From NCBI GenBank assembly GCA_902786345.1, contig CADACB010000024.1:1-50303 (forward strand): a DNA stretch of 50,303 bases. Reading direction: 5' to 3'. This document shows positions 28,497-37,486 of this stretch, one piece after another. Numbering within the stretch: the first letter of the stretch is position 1; the number at the start of each line of letters is the position of its first letter. Origin of the DNA: an uncultured Ruminococcus sp. GTDB lineage: Bacteria; Bacillota; Clostridia; Oscillospirales; Acutalibacteraceae. The position numbers were made by a program, and so were the translations under genes. The notes below the pieces were generated by a model that worked only from the letters and a program-made list of their open reading frames with translations, was not told the origin of the DNA and searched no databases.

Positions 28497-30056
28497 TTAC
28501 TTGGATGATTCAGACTGACTTTCAGATGAAGCAATTTCAAGCAGGTCATCTATAAGATTTTTTTTCGGAACAAGCTTTGCCTGTTCAATAACTTTATCTG
28601 CATATTCACTGTCTACATAGATTCCCGGTTGATCATTCAAAACAGCAATAGTTTTGTTATCTGACGTTCTGTAAAGCTTCAGACAGTCTGTGTCTTCGGT
28701 TTCATTGAAGGTGAGTTCAATGCTGAAAATTTCCCGGCTGCCGTCAGGTTTCTTCGCAACATCATCCGAATTTTTAAGTCCGCCAAGATTGTACAGGTAT
28801 TGTGAGACATTTGAATAGTTAACCTGAATGCCACCCAAATAAACTGTGGTAATGATATTTTCGGTATAATCCATACCAACTGCTTCTTCATATTTGAATA
28901 CATACTTAAAATCATTTTCTCCAAAGGCAATATTCATTGTGTTAATATGGTTCAAATCAGGGGAGAGTATTGCATCTGTAAGAAGATCGTTTTTGCCTAT
29001 ACCATACCATTCAAGCTCTGAGACGTCCATACGGAATATTTTCGTCTGAGTAGGATTCATAAGATAGCACTTGCCTTCACTATCCTTTTCACTTGCAACT
29101 ATTGTTACATAAGTATCATCATCTGCTTTAGCTGTGATCTGTTCAAAAGGCTTATCAAGTCCAAATTTTTTAATATCTTCTTCTGTTGCTTCAACAGCAG
29201 CAATCTCTGTTCCTTCAAAACCATACAACGATTCTCCTATAGCTCTTACTCTTTCATCGCTGCAGCTTGCACGATAAGGTTTATCCATTATATATTTACC
29301 TGAATTTGTTTTTGTTTTGTTTTCACTGACGATAAGTTCATTTTTGTAGCCTTGACCTTTTACTTCCAGACCGCTGATAAAGCTTTTCTCATCCAATACC
29401 GAAGAAATATTTTTATCGAACATCTGAAGCTTATCAACAAAAAAAACATCTACCAGATTAGCGGGTACAAGATAAACATTTTTATTTTCACCAAGCTTAA
29501 AATAAACCCCCATATTATCAGGAGCTTCATTTCCAAGCTGCATTTGTATGCTTGAATTATCACTGTATATTACACTGATCTCTGCACGCGGAGAATCCAG
29601 CCCGTATTCCTTGTAATTATTGCCGGAACGGTCAATTATTTTTGTTGCAGCCATATAGCAGCATTCTTCATATAAACTATCTGTCAGTGTTTTTGAAAGT
29701 GTTTCATTGGGATGATCCTGCATAGTATAGATCATCTTGATTTTATCATCCTCATCTTCTTCATCGTTGTCATTGGCGGTTTCTGATGATGCAGCAGAAC
29801 TTGTTTTTGATTCGGAAGCTTTTTGACTCACATATGTTTTGTATTGGTATCCAAGCAGCTGATATTCGCCGCTTTCGTTTTTTACGGTAATATCCTCCGG
29901 CTCAAGATTTTGTTTGTCAAAAAGCAGTATTGCATCATCGTTAACAACCTCAATCTGTTCATTTTGGGATGGCAGCATCAATACCACAGCAAGAGCAGCT
30001 CCAAGAATACCGACACCAATAGCTGAACCTATGAGAAGCTTTGTGTTCTTCTTCAT
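28497..30056 (-). CDS. DUF4340-domain membrane-anchored protein of a Gld-like ABC locus
   Basis: The 519-residue protein starts MKKNTKLLIGSAIGVGILG with one N-terminal membrane anchor, then a long extracytoplasmic region. This region contains an acidic, serine-rich linker (about 85-105), repeated beta-rich DUF4340-like segments (YGLDSPRAEISV, FGLDKPFEQITA) and a serine-rich tail. ATG 30056 is chosen because GGAGGT (30070-30065) sits 8 nt upstream; an in-frame TTG at 30065 overlaps that site. It is the last gene of a minus-strand operon with a GldG-like protein, an ABC-2 permease and an ATPase. The substrate is unknown. Confidence 0.82.
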   Translation of the reverse strand: MKKNTKLLIGSAIGVGILGAALAVVLMLPSQNEQIEVVNDDAILLFDKQNLEPEDITVKNESGEYQLLGYQYKTYVSQKASESKTSSAASSETANDNDEEDEDDKIKMIYTMQDHPNETLSKTLTDSLYEECCYMAATKIIDRSGNNYKEYGLDSPRAEISVIYSDNSSIQMQLGNEAPDNMGVYFKLGENKNVYLVPANLVDVFFVDKLQMFDKNISSVLDEKSFISGLEVKGQGYKNELIVSENKTKTNSGKYIMDKPYRASCSDERVRAIGESLYGFEGTEIAAVEATEEDIKKFGLDKPFEQITAKADDDTYVTIVASEKDSEGKCYLMNPTQTKIFRMDVSELEWYGIGKNDLLTDAILSPDLNHINTMNIAFGENDFKYVFKYEEAVGMDYTENIITTVYLGGIQVNYSNVSQYLYNLGGLKNSDDVAKKPDGSREIFSIELTFNETEDTDCLKLYRTSDNKTIAVLNDQPGIYVDSEYADKVIEQAKLVPKKNLIDDLLEIASSESQSESSK

Positions 30057-30071
30057 AAAAACCAACCTCCG

Positions 30072-31601
30072 TTATCTGTTACGACGCAGCAGATATACTG
30101 TAAGACCTGCGCCAAGGATCATTATCGGTATCAAAGCATATGTAATAAATCCAAGTGAGACAGCAGTATTTTTGTCAATAGTAATATCATAGTCTGATAT
30201 TACCTTTTCTGCAACGGTTATCTGACTTATATCACGACCATTAAGCACTCCAAGCATTGTGGTAAGATAAGTCTGATTGCTGTAAACAGAGCCGAAATAC
30301 TGCTGATCAAAGATATTATAAGAACCTGAAACAACCACAGTAGATATTGCATTTTCATTTCCTGAGATTCCCTGAGCAAGAACACATTCCTTACCTGTTA
30401 TTGCCTCTGTCATATCCCAATTGTCAGGGTCAGCATCATAGGGGCATTCACCTGAAGCATCCGAAAGCACAAGAAGAGGCTTAGCATTTTCGCCGAGCGT
30501 ATATACAGGGCGTGACAAGCCTGTAATTACAGGATAGTCTTTTTCTGCAAGGTTATCTGTGTAAAGCTCGGAATAATAATTGCAGAGAATTCCGTCATAA
30601 TAATTCTGGCTTCTGCTGTCTATCTTAGAAGTATCTGTTTCAAAAACAAGGGCATGTTCAAGCTCCATACCATATTCAGCAAGCAGTTTGTCAAGGTTTG
30701 GTGTTTGTGTATCTACCGAGTCTGCCGCATAGATAAGGTTTTTGCCGTATTTTCCGTTATTTTCAAGAAATGCTTTAAGCTCGGAAACTGCCTTTTCGGA
30801 ATAGTCCTTTGAAGGTGCATAGATTATCACCATATCCGTATCGGCAGGAATATCGCTTTCATCAAGAGAAATTTCAGATACTGTATATCCGTTTGACGAG
30901 AGTGTGTTTTTAAAATAAGTATAATCCTCTTTGCTGTTATCTTTGATGAATACAACATTTGTCACCTTATCATTTGTTACAAGAGCCAGTGCATTGTCAA
31001 TCATCTGTTCGGCTTTTGATGAGGTTATATAGGTATATTGATCTGAATAATAATCAAAATTAAAGAGATCTGTTGCTCTTAATATTTTATTTTTCTGTCC
31101 ACACGATACTATTACATCAGTGGTACTCAGATTGCTGTCAGAATAATCATTGGCAAATGTAGGATTTTTCAGAAGATCTATATATTTAACTTCGATCATT
31201 CCGTCAGAGTGTTTTGAAAGTTCTTCTGCTATAAAAGCAGTTTGTTTGCAATAGGGATCAATATTGGAATATGAGCTTTTATCCGTCAAAAAGGTTATTT
31301 CGGTTTTTTTGCTCATACCTTTTGCAAGCTTTATTGACTGCTCTGAAATATCAAAGGACTTTATACTTGTTATATCAGCCGTTAGAGATGAGAACTTTGA
31401 TGTAAGTGTTACAGCAATAATATTTACAATAACCACAGCTGCCACAACAAGCAGGCTGATAATACCCGAAATAAGTCCGTGTCTGGTTTTGCGATTCATT
31501 TTATTGTTTTTTATTTTGTTATCAAAGTTTTCAGATGATTCTTGTTTGTTGTCAACAGTTTTATTTTCATTATTGTTATTTAAAGTTTCTTTTTCATCCA
31601 T
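30072..31601 (-). CDS. GldG-like protein (ABC-associated extracytoplasmic subunit)
   Basis: The 509-residue protein has a charged, asparagine-rich cytoplasmic N-terminus (1-40), a membrane helix (about 45-68), a large extracytoplasmic ABC_transp_aux-like domain with 'FDISEQSIKLAKGM' and 'DMVIIYAPSKDYSEKAVSEL', and a C-terminal helix ending in arginines (YLLRRNR). The family was named from gliding motility, but in Firmicutes it accompanies ABC-2 exporters of unknown substrate. It lies between the permease (15 nt) and the DUF4340 gene (15 nt), so one operon is likely. Confidence 0.85.
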   Translation of the reverse strand: MDEKETLNNNNENKTVDNKQESSENFDNKIKNNKMNRKTRHGLISGIISLLVVAAVVIVNIIAVTLTSKFSSLTADITSIKSFDISEQSIKLAKGMSKKTEITFLTDKSSYSNIDPYCKQTAFIAEELSKHSDGMIEVKYIDLLKNPTFANDYSDSNLSTTDVIVSCGQKNKILRATDLFNFDYYSDQYTYITSSKAEQMIDNALALVTNDKVTNVVFIKDNSKEDYTYFKNTLSSNGYTVSEISLDESDIPADTDMVIIYAPSKDYSEKAVSELKAFLENNGKYGKNLIYAADSVDTQTPNLDKLLAEYGMELEHALVFETDTSKIDSRSQNYYDGILCNYYSELYTDNLAEKDYPVITGLSRPVYTLGENAKPLLVLSDASGECPYDADPDNWDMTEAITGKECVLAQGISGNENAISTVVVSGSYNIFDQQYFGSVYSNQTYLTTMLGVLNGRDISQITVAEKVISDYDITIDKNTAVSLGFITYALIPIMILGAGLTVYLLRRNR

Positions 31602-31616
31602 TTAAGCCACCTCCTG

Positions 31617-32321
31617 TCAAGCCCATCTGCGTCTGTCAATGATCCTGTCTGTAAAGAATAGGAACATAAATGTAATTGTTAGAAAATATACAATGTCCGA
31701 AAGTGAGATAAGACCGAGTGAGAAATTTCCGTATTTATTCTGAAATGAAATAATATTAAGCACATCTTTCAGAAATGTCCAAGAAATTGTAGACGAAATG
31801 GAATCAATAAGACTTATCAATACATTTGCCATAAATGAGAAAACAGCGGCAATAATTATATTTTCTGTAAGTGACGATATAAAAATTCCTATTGCTATAA
31901 ATGAAGACCCCATCAGAAGCATTCCGAATACGCTTCCGATTATAACGCTCCAGTCAGGAGAAGCAATACATGAAAGTATAATACCCTCAATTATATAAGA
32001 TGACAGGCATATTACAAGCATGGTAAGAGCAGAACAGAACTTTGCAGTTACAATTGCAGGTATGCTGACAGGTGAAGTTATAAGTGCCTGATCGGTTTTG
32101 TTTTTCCTATCATCCGAAAAAAGTCTCATCGTGAGTAATGGTATCAGAAAAAGGACTATAAAGAACATACTCTGAAAGACACCATACATATTTGATGTAG
32201 CGGAATAAAGGCATTGTATGTAAAAGAACACACCGCTGAAAGCCATAAATGCAGCAATCACTACATAACCGACCGGAGAACTGAAATATGAAGAAAGCTC
32301 TCTTTTGAATATTGCAAACAT
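31617..32321 (-). CDS. ABC-2 type permease (GldF-like)
   Basis: The 234-residue membrane protein starts MFAIFKRELSSYFSSPVGYVV, the typical N-terminus of this permease family, and has six hydrophobic stretches including ALITSPVSIPAIVTAKFCSA. It pairs with the ATPase encoded 13 nt upstream on the same strand. AGGGAGG lies before its ATG at 32321. Confidence 0.9.
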   Translation of the reverse strand: MFAIFKRELSSYFSSPVGYVVIAAFMAFSGVFFYIQCLYSATSNMYGVFQSMFFIVLFLIPLLTMRLFSDDRKNKTDQALITSPVSIPAIVTAKFCSALTMLVICLSSYIIEGIILSCIASPDWSVIIGSVFGMLLMGSSFIAIGIFISSLTENIIIAAVFSFMANVLISLIDSISSTISWTFLKDVLNIISFQNKYGNFSLGLISLSDIVYFLTITFMFLFFTDRIIDRRRWA

Positions 32322-32334
32322 AAAGTATCCTCCC

Positions 32335-33267
32335 TTAGTTATCTTTTCCTGAAATTATATTAAGATAGGTTTCCTCAAGGCTGTGGCCCTGGGGCTGCAT
32401 CATAAGAATGTTGCAGTCAGTTCTGGAAACAGCTCTGTATACAGCTCTGCGAATATCCTTTTTGCTTTCTACAGTAAATGCATAGCAGCCTTTTTCTGTT
32501 TCACCTATCTTATTAACGGAAATAACATTGTCCGTGTTTTTCAGAGCAGAATAAATTGCCTGTTCTCTGCCTTCAATCTCCAGACGGATAATACGTGTGC
32601 CTTTGCCTGAGCCTGTCAGTTCGTCCGTTGCCCCCTGAGCAGCTATTTTCCCGTTATTAATAATTATTATCTTATCGCATACAGCTTCAATTTCCGAAAG
32701 AACGTGTGAAGAAAGGATAATTGTATGTTTTTCGCCCAGTTCTCTTATCAGTTTGCGTATTCCGATAATCTGAGCCGGGTCAAGACCAACAGTCGGCTCG
32801 TCAAGGATAATTACAGGCGGATTTCCAAGAAGTGCCTGAGCAAGTCCAACACGCTGACGATAGCCCTTTGACAAATGCTTTATGATTCTGTCCTGAACAT
32901 CATCTATGCCTACCTTTTTGCATATTTCAGAAATATGTTCCTTTTTTGGCAAACGTACTTTTTTAAGATCAAACATAAAAGACAGATATTTTTCTACAAT
33001 CATATCATTATACAGCGGCGGCATTTCAGGAAGGTATCCAATATTCTTTTTGGCATTTGTCGGGTCATCAAGAATATTAATACCATTTATTATAACGTCA
33101 CCTGAATCACTTGATATATATCCTGTAATGATATTCATTGTTGTGGATTTACCTGCACCGTTAGGTCCGAGAAAACCGAGTATATCACCCTTTTCCAACG
33201 TAAAGCTAACATTTTCCAGAGCTGTATGTTTTCCGTAATGTTTTGTTATATTTTTTACCTCAATCAA
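32335..33267 (-). CDS. ABC transporter ATP-binding protein (GldA-like)
   Basis: The 310-residue ATPase has Walker A GPNGAGKST (36-44), the Q-loop GYLPEMPPLY, the signature LSKGYRQRV, Walker B VIILDEPTVGLDP, the H-loop SSHVLSE, and a C-terminal DUF4162-type tail. All ATPase motifs are intact, unlike the copy at 2026. It energises the permease downstream and is the first gene of the Gld-like operon. Confidence 0.94.
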   Translation of the reverse strand: MIEVKNITKHYGKHTALENVSFTLEKGDILGFLGPNGAGKSTTMNIITGYISSDSGDVIINGINILDDPTNAKKNIGYLPEMPPLYNDMIVEKYLSFMFDLKKVRLPKKEHISEICKKVGIDDVQDRIIKHLSKGYRQRVGLAQALLGNPPVIILDEPTVGLDPAQIIGIRKLIRELGEKHTIILSSHVLSEIEAVCDKIIIINNGKIAAQGATDELTGSGKGTRIIRLEIEGREQAIYSALKNTDNVISVNKIGETEKGCYAFTVESKKDIRRAVYRAVSRTDCNILMMQPQGHSLEETYLNIISGKDN

Positions 33268-33282
33268 GCTTTTTCACTCCTT

Positions 33283-34050
33283 TTAAATGTTTATTTCAAG
33301 AACGACAGGACAGTGATCGCTTCCATAGACATCAGAAAGAATATCTGCTCTTGTGATGTTATCCTTTATGCGTTCTGAAACGATAAAATAGTCAATGCGC
33401 CATCCTGCGTTGTTTTTTCTTGCATTGAAACGATATGACCACCAGCTGTAGCGTCCTGTTTCATCAGGATGCAGATAGCGAAAACTATCTACAAAACCGG
33501 AGTCAAGAAGCTCAGAAATTTTACCGCGTTCTTCGTCGGAAAATCCGGCATTTCCTTTGTTGGTTTTTGGGTTTTTCAGATCTATTTCATTATGAGCCAC
33601 GTTAAGATCTCCGCAGTAAATTACTGGTTTTTCCTTATCAAGACGCATAAGATATTCCCTGAGATCGGATTCCCACTGCATTCTGTAATCAATACGCAAA
33701 AGTCCGTCTTTTGCATTTGGCGTATAGACATTTACTAAATAGAAGCTTCCCATATCCAGAGTTATCATTCTGCCTTCGTGAGCATGGTCATCAATATTCA
33801 TACCGTTGTAAATTACAGAGTCAGGGAAGTGTGGGGTAAATATTGCAGTACCTGAATAGCCTTTTTTTTCGGCACTGTTAAAATATTTATTATAACCATC
33901 AAGCGGGATAACAGCCTGTCCCTCCTGCATTTTGGTTTCCTGCAGACATATAAAATCGGCATTCTGACTGTTTACAAAATCTATAAAACCTTTTTGCAAA
34001 CAAGCACGAAGTCCGTTTACGTTCCAAGATATTAACTTCGTAAAGATCAT
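33283..34050 (-). CDS. Exodeoxyribonuclease III / AP endonuclease
   Basis: The 255-residue enzyme of the ExoIII/APE1 family shows ISWNVNGLRA, ICLQETKMQ, VNVYTPNAKDG, YCGDLNVAHNEIDL, WRIDYFIVS and DHCPVVLEI, so the metal and catalytic residues (N, E, D, N, D, H) are all there. It repairs abasic sites in DNA. The start is odd: ATG 34050 directly abuts AAGGAG with no spacer, and at the place where relatives start (MKLISWN) there is ACG AAG TTA. An ACG start is possible. Confidence 0.93.
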   Translation of the reverse strand: MIFTKLISWNVNGLRACLQKGFIDFVNSQNADFICLQETKMQEGQAVIPLDGYNKYFNSAEKKGYSGTAIFTPHFPDSVIYNGMNIDDHAHEGRMITLDMGSFYLVNVYTPNAKDGLLRIDYRMQWESDLREYLMRLDKEKPVIYCGDLNVAHNEIDLKNPKTNKGNAGFSDEERGKISELLDSGFVDSFRYLHPDETGRYSWWSYRFNARKNNAGWRIDYFIVSERIKDNITRADILSDVYGSDHCPVVLEINI

Positions 34051-34177
34051 CTCCTTATATTACAATTTGTCAAAATAAATTATATCACAAGGACTGAATA
34101 CTTGGCAAGACCGAAGTTGATGCAAAATAATTATGGAAGTCAGTTCAAAATAATTATAGGAGATTAATAAAATTAAC

Positions 34178-34330
34178 TACCCGTTTTTACAGACCCCTTC
34201 CGAAAGCACAACGCAAGGAGTGCGTGGAAGGGAAAACCGCGATCAGCGTATGTTTGGTTTGGATAGACAGAGTGAGCGTAAGCGAACGCAAACGCGAATT
34301 GTCCTGTGCGGTCACGCACCGCTTGACAAT
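34178..34330 (+). repeat. Dispersed hairpin repeat, copy 3 (upstream of folC)
   Basis: P1 is CCCTTCC (34195-34201) with GGAAGGG (34226-34232), and P2 is GCAC (34206-34209) with GTGC (34220-34223). The distal pairing is CGCG only, because ATCGCG is here AACGCG. The tail differs from copies 1 and 2: ATTGTC...GACAAT encloses GTGCG/CGCAC. The 3' edge contains TTGACA, the -35 box of the folC promoter. Confidence 0.78.
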
Positions 34331-34351
34331 AATGTTTTATTAGTGTACTAT
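34323..34351 (+). promoter_or_regulatory. Sigma-A promoter of folC, -35 inside the repeat
   Basis: TTGACA (34323-34328) and TACTAT (34346-34351) are 17 nt apart. The -35 box belongs to the last stem of repeat copy 3. Confidence 0.7.
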
Positions 34352-34392
34352 TCTGTTAGATTTTCGGATAAAATTGGTTAGGAGATAATAAT

Positions 34393-35706
34393 ATGACATA
34401 TAAAGAAGCAATTGAAAAAATAAACTCGCTGCTAGTTTTCGGCAGCAAGCCGGGACTCGAAAGAGTAAGAGAGCTTGTTGAAAGAGCAGGCTCTCCACAA
34501 AAAAAACTCAGATTTATACACGTTGCAGGCACTAACGGTAAAGGCTCTGTGTGTGCAATGCTTTCTTCAGTGCTGAGATGTGCAGGATATAAAACAGGTT
34601 TATTTATATCTCCGTATGTACTCGAATTCCGTGAAAGATTTCAGATAAACGGTGAAATGATACCGGAAGAAACGCTTGCAGAAATTGTTGATAAGCTTTT
34701 TCCTATTGTGGAACAAATGAAAAATGAAGGAAAAATAATAACCGAATTTGAGCTTGTTCTTGCCGTCGGACTTGAATGGTATGCACAAGAAAACTGTGAT
34801 GTTGTTGTTCTTGAAACAGGACTTGGCGGACGTTTTGATGCTACAAACATTATTGATACTCCTTTAGCATCGGTTATTATGTCAATCTCACTTGATCATA
34901 CTGCTATATTGGGTGATACATATGAAAAAATAGCTTTTGAAAAGTGCGGCATAATCAAGCCCGGCGGCATTACAATACTGTACGGAGATCAGCCGGAGGG
35001 TGTTCGGGAGGTTGTTGAAAAGGCTGCCAATGAAAAAAATAATCGTTTGATGATCGCTGATAAAAATTCGGTCAGAAAAATTGATGTATCACTTGACGGC
35101 ACACGGTTCGTTTTTTCTTCTGACTGCTTCAATAAGGGGACAGAGCTTGAATTTAAGATCCCGTTTATAGGTGAACATCAGATAAAAAATGCAGCAGCAG
35201 CTTTATATACTATCTCTGCTTTGAGGGATAACGGTATGAATATTCCCACTTCAAAAGTTGCAGAAGGTTTAAAAAATGCTGTTTTCCCTGCAAGAATGGA
35301 GGTTTTTGGAAAAGCCCCTGTTATAATACTTGACGGTGCACATAATCCCGGAGGAACTCACGCTTTAAGTGCAGCAATAAGCGAACTGCTTCACGATAAG
35401 CATATAATCGGCATAGCCGGTATGCTGGCAGATAAGGATGTTAAGGGTGCGCTTGCTGAGCTTGTTCCTTTATTTGACAGGATAATAACAGTAACTCCAG
35501 ACAATCCAAGAGCAATGCAGGCAAGTGAACTTTCACAGATCGTTTCATCTTTTGGTGTTTCTTCACAGGCTGAGGATGACTATAAAACGGCGTTTGAAAA
35601 AGCTATGTCATACACTGACAGTAACGGTGCTATTGTTGTTTTTGGTTCGTTGTATCTTGCGTCTGATATGAGAAGGGTAATAACTTCATATTTTGAAAAT
35701 AATTAA
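34393..35706 (+). CDS. folC: FolC, folylpolyglutamate/dihydrofolate synthase
   Basis: The 437-residue Mur-ligase-type enzyme has the P-loop HVAGTNGKGSVCAML, LETGLGGRFDATNI, SISLDHTAILGDT and LDGAHNPGG. It adds glutamate to folates and possibly to dihydropteroate. This links to the folate-using steps of the purine operon to the left. The start is ATG 34393 with AGGAG (34380-34384) upstream. It stands alone behind its own promoter. Confidence 0.95.
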   Translation: MTYKEAIEKINSLLVFGSKPGLERVRELVERAGSPQKKLRFIHVAGTNGKGSVCAMLSSVLRCAGYKTGLFISPYVLEFRERFQINGEMIPEETLAEIVDKLFPIVEQMKNEGKIITEFELVLAVGLEWYAQENCDVVVLETGLGGRFDATNIIDTPLASVIMSISLDHTAILGDTYEKIAFEKCGIIKPGGITILYGDQPEGVREVVEKAANEKNNRLMIADKNSVRKIDVSLDGTRFVFSSDCFNKGTELEFKIPFIGEHQIKNAAAALYTISALRDNGMNIPTSKVAEGLKNAVFPARMEVFGKAPVIILDGAHNPGGTHALSAAISELLHDKHIIGIAGMLADKDVKGALAELVPLFDRIITVTPDNPRAMQASELSQIVSSFGVSSQAEDDYKTAFEKAMSYTDSNGAIVVFGSLYLASDMRRVITSYFENN

Positions 35707-35946
35707 CAAATCACATACAAATTTCGAGTCTTTATTTGCTGTTGCTGTGATATAAATAAATGTACTTAAGGGTTGCATTTGAAAATGTGATTATAATATT
35801 ATTCTCTGATATTGTACGTTTAAAAAATGAATACTTTTATTTTCGGATAATACCCGTTAAAACGGAAATATGATGATATATTATAAATTTTATGCATATA
35901 ATTTCCGTGACGAACGCTCAGACTATAAGGAGGGATTTTTCTGGCA

Positions 35947-36378
35947 GTGACCGCAGCAAGATCAGAACAGGCATATACGGCACTTTGCAGTGTTCTTGAA
36001 AGGAATGATATTGATTATCAAAAGGTAAAAGGGAAAAATATAAGGTGTAGTATAAGCGGAACAGAAAAAGACATACAGCTTATTTTTACAATTGATGAAT
36101 CCAAAATGCTTGTAACGCTTTATTCGCCTGTTTTCAGGGATGTACCGCCATATAGAGCAACAGATATTGCTCTGGCAATCTGTATGATCAATCATTCACT
36201 GACGGACGGTATGCTTTGTTTTGACATTAAAGAAGGCTTTGTATATTTTAAAATGACGTCAAGCTTTTATGAATCCGGACTTAACTCGTCAATTTTTGAA
36301 TATATGCTTTTCGTTTCCGCAGAGATAATAGAGAAATACAGTCCTAAAATAAAAAAGTTGATAAATGCAGTCAAATAG
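35947..36378 (+). CDS. YbjN-like protein of unknown function
   Basis: The 143-residue acidic soluble protein shows an alpha/beta pattern (VLERNDIDYQKV, TLYSPVF, NHSLTDGMLCFDIKEGFVYF) resembling the YbjN/type III chaperone-like fold; this is a shape-based guess. The start is uncertain. GTG 35947 is 13 nt from AAGGAGGG (35927-35934), while the in-frame CTG at 35941 has ideal 7-nt spacing and may be the real start. It precedes the deacetylase gene by 82 nt. Confidence 0.6.
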   Translation: MTAARSEQAYTALCSVLERNDIDYQKVKGKNIRCSISGTEKDIQLIFTIDESKMLVTLYSPVFRDVPPYRATDIALAICMINHSLTDGMLCFDIKEGFVYFKMTSSFYESGLNSSIFEYMLFVSAEIIEKYSPKIKKLINAVK

Positions 36379-36460
36379 TATGAGAATAAAAAATTCAGAC
36401 TCCGAATATATATTCAGCAAAGACTTATTTACGTCATACTGAATAAAAGGGGTGCTGCTT

Positions 36461-37270
36461 TTGTATTTTATATTAAAAAGAAAAACGATCACAGGAATAA
36501 TATCAGCTGTTCTTGTGATCTGTGCTGTTGTTTTTATAGGTGCAGGAATCACTGACAATAAGGCGTCAGTTGCAGCTTCAGCGGAGATGAATTGGGGGCT
36601 AAGCTTCAATACAGCTGATGGTATACCAAACGGCAACGCTTCAAAAGCGGATTTGAAGGAGTATAATGCATTCTATCTGGGAAATACTGATGAAAAAACG
36701 ATATACCTGACGTTTGACGCCGGCTACGAAAACGGTTATACCGAACGGATACTTGATACATTAAAAAAACATAATGTAAAAGCGGCATTCTTTTTAGTAG
36801 GAAACTTTATTGAAACCTCTCCCGGACTTGTCAAGCGTATGGTTGAAGAAGGACATACAGTTGGCAATCATACAATGACTCACCCGAATATGTCATCAAT
36901 ATCAGATAAAGAATCCTTTTGTAAAGAATTATCAGGGCTTGAGGAGCTATATAAATCTGTAACCGGTCAGGAAATGAAAAAATTCTACCGTCCTCCACAA
37001 GGCAAATTCAACACAGATAATCTTAAAATGGCTCAGGAACTTGGATATACCACTCTGTTCTGGAGTCTTGCCTATGCCGACTGGTTAATAGATAAACAGC
37101 CAACAAAGGAAGAAGCTTTCGATAAGCTTATTCCAAGAATACACAACGGTGCGATCGTGCTTCTTCACAGTACCTCTGAAACCAATTGCAATATACTTGA
37201 CGAACTGCTTACAAAATGGGAGGATATGGGCTATCGGTTTGGAGAAATATCTGAGTTTTCAGACAGTTGA
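36461..37270 (+). CDS. Polysaccharide deacetylase, PdaA-like
   Basis: The roughly 269-residue protein has an N-terminal membrane anchor or signal and a NodB-type domain: TFDAGYENGYTERIL (motif 1), GNHTMTHPNM (metal histidines), FYRPPQGKFN and IVLLHSTSE. The AGYENG variant is that of the PdaA/PdaC-like peptidoglycan N-deacetylases linked to spore cortex delta-lactam. It acts outside the membrane. The start is TTG 36461 behind AAAAGGGG; GTG 36452 is too close to that site. Confidence 0.85.
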   Translation: MYFILKRKTITGIISAVLVICAVVFIGAGITDNKASVAASAEMNWGLSFNTADGIPNGNASKADLKEYNAFYLGNTDEKTIYLTFDAGYENGYTERILDTLKKHNVKAAFFLVGNFIETSPGLVKRMVEEGHTVGNHTMTHPNMSSISDKESFCKELSGLEELYKSVTGQEMKKFYRPPQGKFNTDNLKMAQELGYTTLFWSLAYADWLIDKQPTKEEAFDKLIPRIHNGAIVLLHSTSETNCNILDELLTKWEDMGYRFGEISEFSDS

Positions 37271-37486
37271 CAAGTTTATATTTTGTAATTGCAGATATGA
37301 TCTGGTGGTCATATCTGCAATTTTATTTAGGAAATAGTATGATCGGTTTTTTATTTCACTGATAAAAATAGTTTTATTTCGATAATTGTTGACAAAAAAC
37401 AAGTTGGATAGTATCATAAAATCGGATGTGCAGTCTGCCAAAATTCAACTGTGTGACAGCATAAATTAATCAAACAGGAGGTCAAA

